In this document: positions 24,710-27,275 of the stretch, piece by piece
How the letters are laid out: every line of letters begins with the position of its first letter
Position numbering within the stretch: the first letter of the stretch is position 1
Assembly: GCA_964552035.1 (NCBI GenBank)
Contig: CAZKFN010000020.1
Location: 1 to 27,275 of the forward strand
Length of the DNA stretch: 27,275 nt
Source of the DNA: CAZKFN01 sp964552035
Lineage (GTDB): Bacteria > Bacteroidota > Bacteroidia > Flavobacteriales_E > Vicingaceae
Direction of reading: 5' to 3'
Made by a program: the position numbers and the translations under genes
Notes under the pieces: model-generated
Seen by the model: the letters and a program-made list of their open reading frames with translations, nothing else
Database searches by the model: none
Told to the model about the DNA's origin: nothing

Positions 24710-24717
24710 TATTTTTG
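24710..24717 (+). promoter_or_regulatory. Candidate -7 box (TATTTTTG) for gmhA
   Basis: The box matches TAnnTTTG and lies 16 bp before the ATG at 24734, which would give a leader of about 11 nt. There is no evident -33 element. Confidence 0.35.
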
Positions 24718-24733
24718 TTTAAAATTGAGAATC

Positions 24734-25312
24734 ATGTCAAAATTTTCCATTATAAAAGCCAATTTGCTAGAAGCCAAGACTGTACTTGATCAGTTTGTAG
24801 AAAATGAGAATAACATAGAAAATATTGCCAAAGCAGCAGAATTATTGGTTACTGCTTTCCAAAATGGGAATAAGGTCATTTCCTGTGGGAATGGAGGCTC
24901 TATGTGTGATGCCATGCATTTTGCAGAAGAATTATCAGGTCGTTTTCGCGAACATAGAGCAGCATTAGCAGCTATTTCAATATCCGACCCCTCTCACCTT
25001 ACTTGCGTTGGAAATGATTATGGTTTTGATGAAGTATTTTCGAGATTTATTGAAGGAGTTGGCAATAAGGGAGATGTTTTACTGGCCATTAGCACTTCTG
25101 GCAATTCCAAAAATGTGCTAAGAGCAGTTGAAGCAGCTCAGAAAAAGAAAATGAAAGTTATCGCTCTTACTGGAAAGGACGGTGGGGAAATTGGACCAAA
25201 AGCAGCTATAGAAATTCGTGCACCAAAATCAGCTTATGCAGATAGAGCTCAAGAAATTCACATTAAGGTAATTCATTCCCTAATTCACATCGTGGAAGAA
25301 GCAATGTTTTAA
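24734..25312 (+). CDS. gmhA: Phosphoheptose isomerase (SIS domain)
   Basis: GmhA converts sedoheptulose 7-phosphate to D-glycero-D-manno-heptose 7-phosphate, the first step towards the heptose of LPS core and some surface glycans. The 192-residue protein matches the family along its whole length: GNGGSMCDAMHFAEELSGR, CVGNDYGFDEVFSRF, LLAISTSGNSKNVL, VIALTGKDGG and YADRAQEIHIKVIH. The zinc/active-site residues can be placed as His62, Glu66, Gln173 and His181. I start it at ATG 24734; the in-frame TTG at 24725 is not needed. No other heptose genes are in the window. Its stop overlaps that of the convergent glycoside hydrolase gene. Confidence 0.95.
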   Translation: MSKFSIIKANLLEAKTVLDQFVENENNIENIAKAAELLVTAFQNGNKVISCGNGGSMCDAMHFAEELSGRFREHRAALAAISISDPSHLTCVGNDYGFDEVFSRFIEGVGNKGDVLLAISTSGNSKNVLRAVEAAQKKKMKVIALTGKDGGEIGPKAAIEIRAPKSAYADRAQEIHIKVIHSLIHIVEEAMF

Positions 25313-26967
25313 TAATTCCAACCTAACAAAAATTTAGGTGTTTTTGGAAAGAGTTTAACTTTTGATAACTGAAGCTCTTCCATTTCTGCACGGAACTTAT
25401 AAGTATCAAATAATTCTTCATCAAAATCAAAAACGAAACCCTTTTCAAATGAACCTTCTCTTAAAAGGTTTTTAAAATGCAATTTTTGATATTCTAAAAA
25501 TTCATTTTCAAGCGTAGTGTCCTTTAGGTTTTCAATCGCCTTATATTCTAGTTCTTCATCATCAAACTTAAGCAGCTCCCTCCCAGTAGCTGAAATGCTA
25601 AAATGAACCATAGGAGTATTGGAATATAATTTAAAAGTACCGTCAGGCTGGGTAAAAGTATTCACTCCAATCCATTCTTTTGACCAAGCTCTAATTACAG
25701 CATCTTCAATGGGTTGATTTTTCTCATCTACTATTTTGCCTTCAAGCATATAATTTTGATAGCCAAGCATATTGTAATAGTTAATATCACAATTACAATC
25801 TCCCTTTACCATTTCTTTTGGGAAATAAGGTAGATCAGGATCTTTTAAACTTCCTAGGATGCTATCTCCATCTTGGGTATAAGTAACACCTCCATCGTGA
25901 TTGAGCATACCCAAGAAATTATGCTCAAAATTATCCCAAGCAACATCCTGAAATTGCCACAATCCATAACCCGCTCCTCCACAATCTACAACCTGTTGTA
26001 AAGATTCTTTTATAAATTTCTTTTTAGCAATGTAGGGAATAGAATCATTATCTGTTGGCAAACCAGTTTCTCCAACCATCCACGGTTTATTTATATTTTT
26101 AGCATACCAATAGATTTCATTTTTTACTCTCAAAGGATTATAGGTATGAAAAGATAAAAAATCAACCTCTAACATAGAAGGGTCCCAATGAAATGCTTCT
26201 ATAGGCTCGGCAGTACCAATTGTCGAAAGCTGATTCGGCGCATATTTTCCCATTAGCTTTTTCCAATATCTAGTTTTAGTGTTAGCCTCTTTTTTAGCGG
26301 TATATTTCCTTTCATTAATCGGATATTCTGAATTGTCAAAATAGAGGGGCTCATTAAAAAAATCATAGGCAAAAACTGTTGACTCTTCACTATAATTTTG
26401 CAGGATAGCCTTAATATATGCTAACCTTTGTCTGTTAAACTCTTTTTTTAGGTTAGGCCGAGGTAAAAGAATCATGACTTTTAGGTCATTTGTTTTCGCA
26501 GCTTCGATAACAGGCTCAATAGCTTTAATAACCTTATCCATATTTTCAGTAACATTATAAGTCTGAAAAGTTGACCCTTCGTCTGTCTGCTGAGAAATTC
26601 TCATAGCTAAATTAGGCTCTAAACTGGTATAGTCAAGCTTTTGAACTCCAACAACTCTAACCGTGTTAAACCCCATTTCTGCAATAAGCTTAAAATGTTT
26701 ATTTAATTCACTTCTTACCTCCTCAGGAGTTTTGCTGTCATAACCTTCTTTATTTTCATACTCTACTGTAGCTCCAAATAAAACTTCTCCTCCCACCTCT
26801 CTTAAGTTGATAACATAATTGAGCATGTATATAAAATGAGGTTGGTCATTTAAATAAAATTGCTGGTCTTTTATTTGGATAAAGTCCTCTTCTTGAATTT
26901 CATTTTGAATACAAGATGAAAATCCAATAATTAATAAAAAGGAAAAGAGTTTGTAAGCTATTTTCAT
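25309..26967 (-). CDS. Lipoprotein glycoside hydrolase of clan GH-A (cellulase-like)
   Basis: This 552-residue lipoprotein probably hydrolyses or rearranges a beta-linked glycan at the cell envelope. A signal peptide with lipobox ends at Cys19 (LLIIGFSSC), followed by an acidic stretch (NEIQEED). The catalytic barrel runs to about residue 385. Its acid/base is Glu206 in YDFFNEPLYF, the NEP signature at the end of strand 4, and its nucleophile is Glu300 in WMVGETGLPT. LWQFQDVAWDNFEHNFLG fits the eighth strand. A carboxypeptidase-regulatory-like beta module (LEGKIVDEKNQPIEDAVIRAW...) sits near 430-490, then a helical charged tail. The exact GH family (GH5-like or another) and the substrate cannot be decided by eye. 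I start it at ATG 26967; a TTG at 26991 is in frame but spoils the signal peptide. Confidence 0.85.
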   Translation of the reverse strand: MKIAYKLFSFLLIIGFSSCIQNEIQEEDFIQIKDQQFYLNDQPHFIYMLNYVINLREVGGEVLFGATVEYENKEGYDSKTPEEVRSELNKHFKLIAEMGFNTVRVVGVQKLDYTSLEPNLAMRISQQTDEGSTFQTYNVTENMDKVIKAIEPVIEAAKTNDLKVMILLPRPNLKKEFNRQRLAYIKAILQNYSEESTVFAYDFFNEPLYFDNSEYPINERKYTAKKEANTKTRYWKKLMGKYAPNQLSTIGTAEPIEAFHWDPSMLEVDFLSFHTYNPLRVKNEIYWYAKNINKPWMVGETGLPTDNDSIPYIAKKKFIKESLQQVVDCGGAGYGLWQFQDVAWDNFEHNFLGMLNHDGGVTYTQDGDSILGSLKDPDLPYFPKEMVKGDCNCDINYYNMLGYQNYMLEGKIVDEKNQPIEDAVIRAWSKEWIGVNTFTQPDGTFKLYSNTPMVHFSISATGRELLKFDDEELEYKAIENLKDTTLENEFLEYQKLHFKNLLREGSFEKGFVFDFDEELFDTYKFRAEMEELQLSKVKLFPKTPKFLLGWNY

Positions 26968-27035
26968 CAATTTAATATAATGTTTATGCAAGAAATTTCT
27001 AAAATATAATTTTATAAAACTACTGTTTTTTTACA

Positions 27036-27181
27036 AGCTTAAATTTAATTGCTTTTGTAAGTATTTATTTTTTCTAAAAAATTAAGCTAAATCCCTAAAG
27101 TACAGCCTTATTTAGGATAATATAATTTAAAATTTATTTTAAATGTGTAATTTCGCAGCTTAAATTTAATAATTTTATAAA
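27036..27181. repeat. Direct repeat AGCTTAAATTTAAT (two copies) and related AT-rich words
   Basis: The 14-mer occurs exactly at 27036-27049 and 27157-27170. A second word, ATAATTTTATAAA, occurs at 27006-27018 and 27169-27181. All lie between the divergent hydrolase and lipoprotein genes. The sequence is very AT-rich, so significance is uncertain. Confidence 0.4.
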
Positions 27182-27194
27182 GAACAGTTGTAAT

Positions 27195-27275
27195 ATGAAG
27201 ACATTTTTAAAATTAGCCTTACTTTCTACATTCTTATTTGTTTTTGCTTGCGGTACAGAGCAAAATAAATCAGAC
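27195..27275 (+). CDS. Start of a lipoprotein gene (cut by window edge)
   Basis: Twenty-seven codons are visible from an ATG at 27195. They encode a signal peptide with a lipobox (MKTFLKLALLSTFLFVFAC), the lipidated cysteine being residue 19, followed by GTEQNKSD. It would be processed by Lgt, LspA and the Lnt encoded in this window. The function cannot be judged. A TAATTTCG 40 bp upstream (27148-27155) is one base off the TAnnTTTG consensus and may be its -7 box. Confidence 0.7.
   Translation, partial: MKTFLKLALLSTFLFVFACGTEQNKSD

Overview
The window is about 27 kb of AT-rich chromosome from a member of the Bacteroidota, most likely Flavobacteriales or a near relative. Four things point there. 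PorV and PorU of the type IX secretion system (T9SS) are present, and exported proteins carry T9SS C-terminal sorting domains. Candidate promoters look like the Bacteroidota TAnnTTTG type and there are few Shine-Dalgarno sites. The DsbD, Lnt, LpxL and YozG-like proteins look like Bacteroidota versions. Nothing in the window is phage, transposase or CRISPR, so it reads as core or near-core genome. One 10-N assembly gap lies inside a pabB-like gene.

Layout. (1) Positions 1-5459, minus strand: two large exported proteins that share an 'NGSFE' N-terminal domain. The upstream one is complete and ends in a T9SS sorting domain; the downstream one runs off the left edge. A hairpin terminator separates them. 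A heptamer tandem repeat lies within the 5' coding end of the first. (2) 5460-6156: a 697-bp non-coding stretch holding nested direct and inverted repeats. (3) 6157-12243, plus: porV and porU, three bases apart, encoding the T9SS machinery that receives sorting-domain cargo, trims it and anchors it on the surface. (4) 12311-15497, plus: lnt (lipoprotein N-acylation) and lpdA (E3 dihydrolipoyl dehydrogenase), ending in a terminator. (5) 15550-18760: a voltage-gated K+ channel (minus), a divergent pair made of a small membrane protein and an XRE/YozG-like regulator behind a palindromic operator candidate, an exported zincin, and a convergent LpxL-like acyltransferase. (6) 18906-21530, plus: pabB-like gene and tilS, stop codon abutting start codon. 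(7) 21618-24083: dsbD with a duplicated redox N-terminal domain, followed by a terminator. (8) 24214-26967: a small exported protein of unknown function (minus), gmhA (plus) and a lipoprotein glycoside hydrolase (minus). (9) 27195 to the end: the start of a lipoprotein gene.

Much of the window serves the cell envelope: T9SS export and anchoring, lipoprotein maturation, lipid A acylation, heptose supply for LPS, and thiol-redox supply to the periplasm. The rest is housekeeping: folate precursor synthesis, tRNA-Ile lysidine formation and the pyruvate/2-oxoglutarate dehydrogenase E3.

No clear new defence or mobile system is visible. The points most worth a second look are the duplicated DsbD redox domains, the palindromes at the dsbD, pabB and membrane/XRE promoters, the repeat-bearing 5' end and intergenic region beside porV, and the unusually long PorU.
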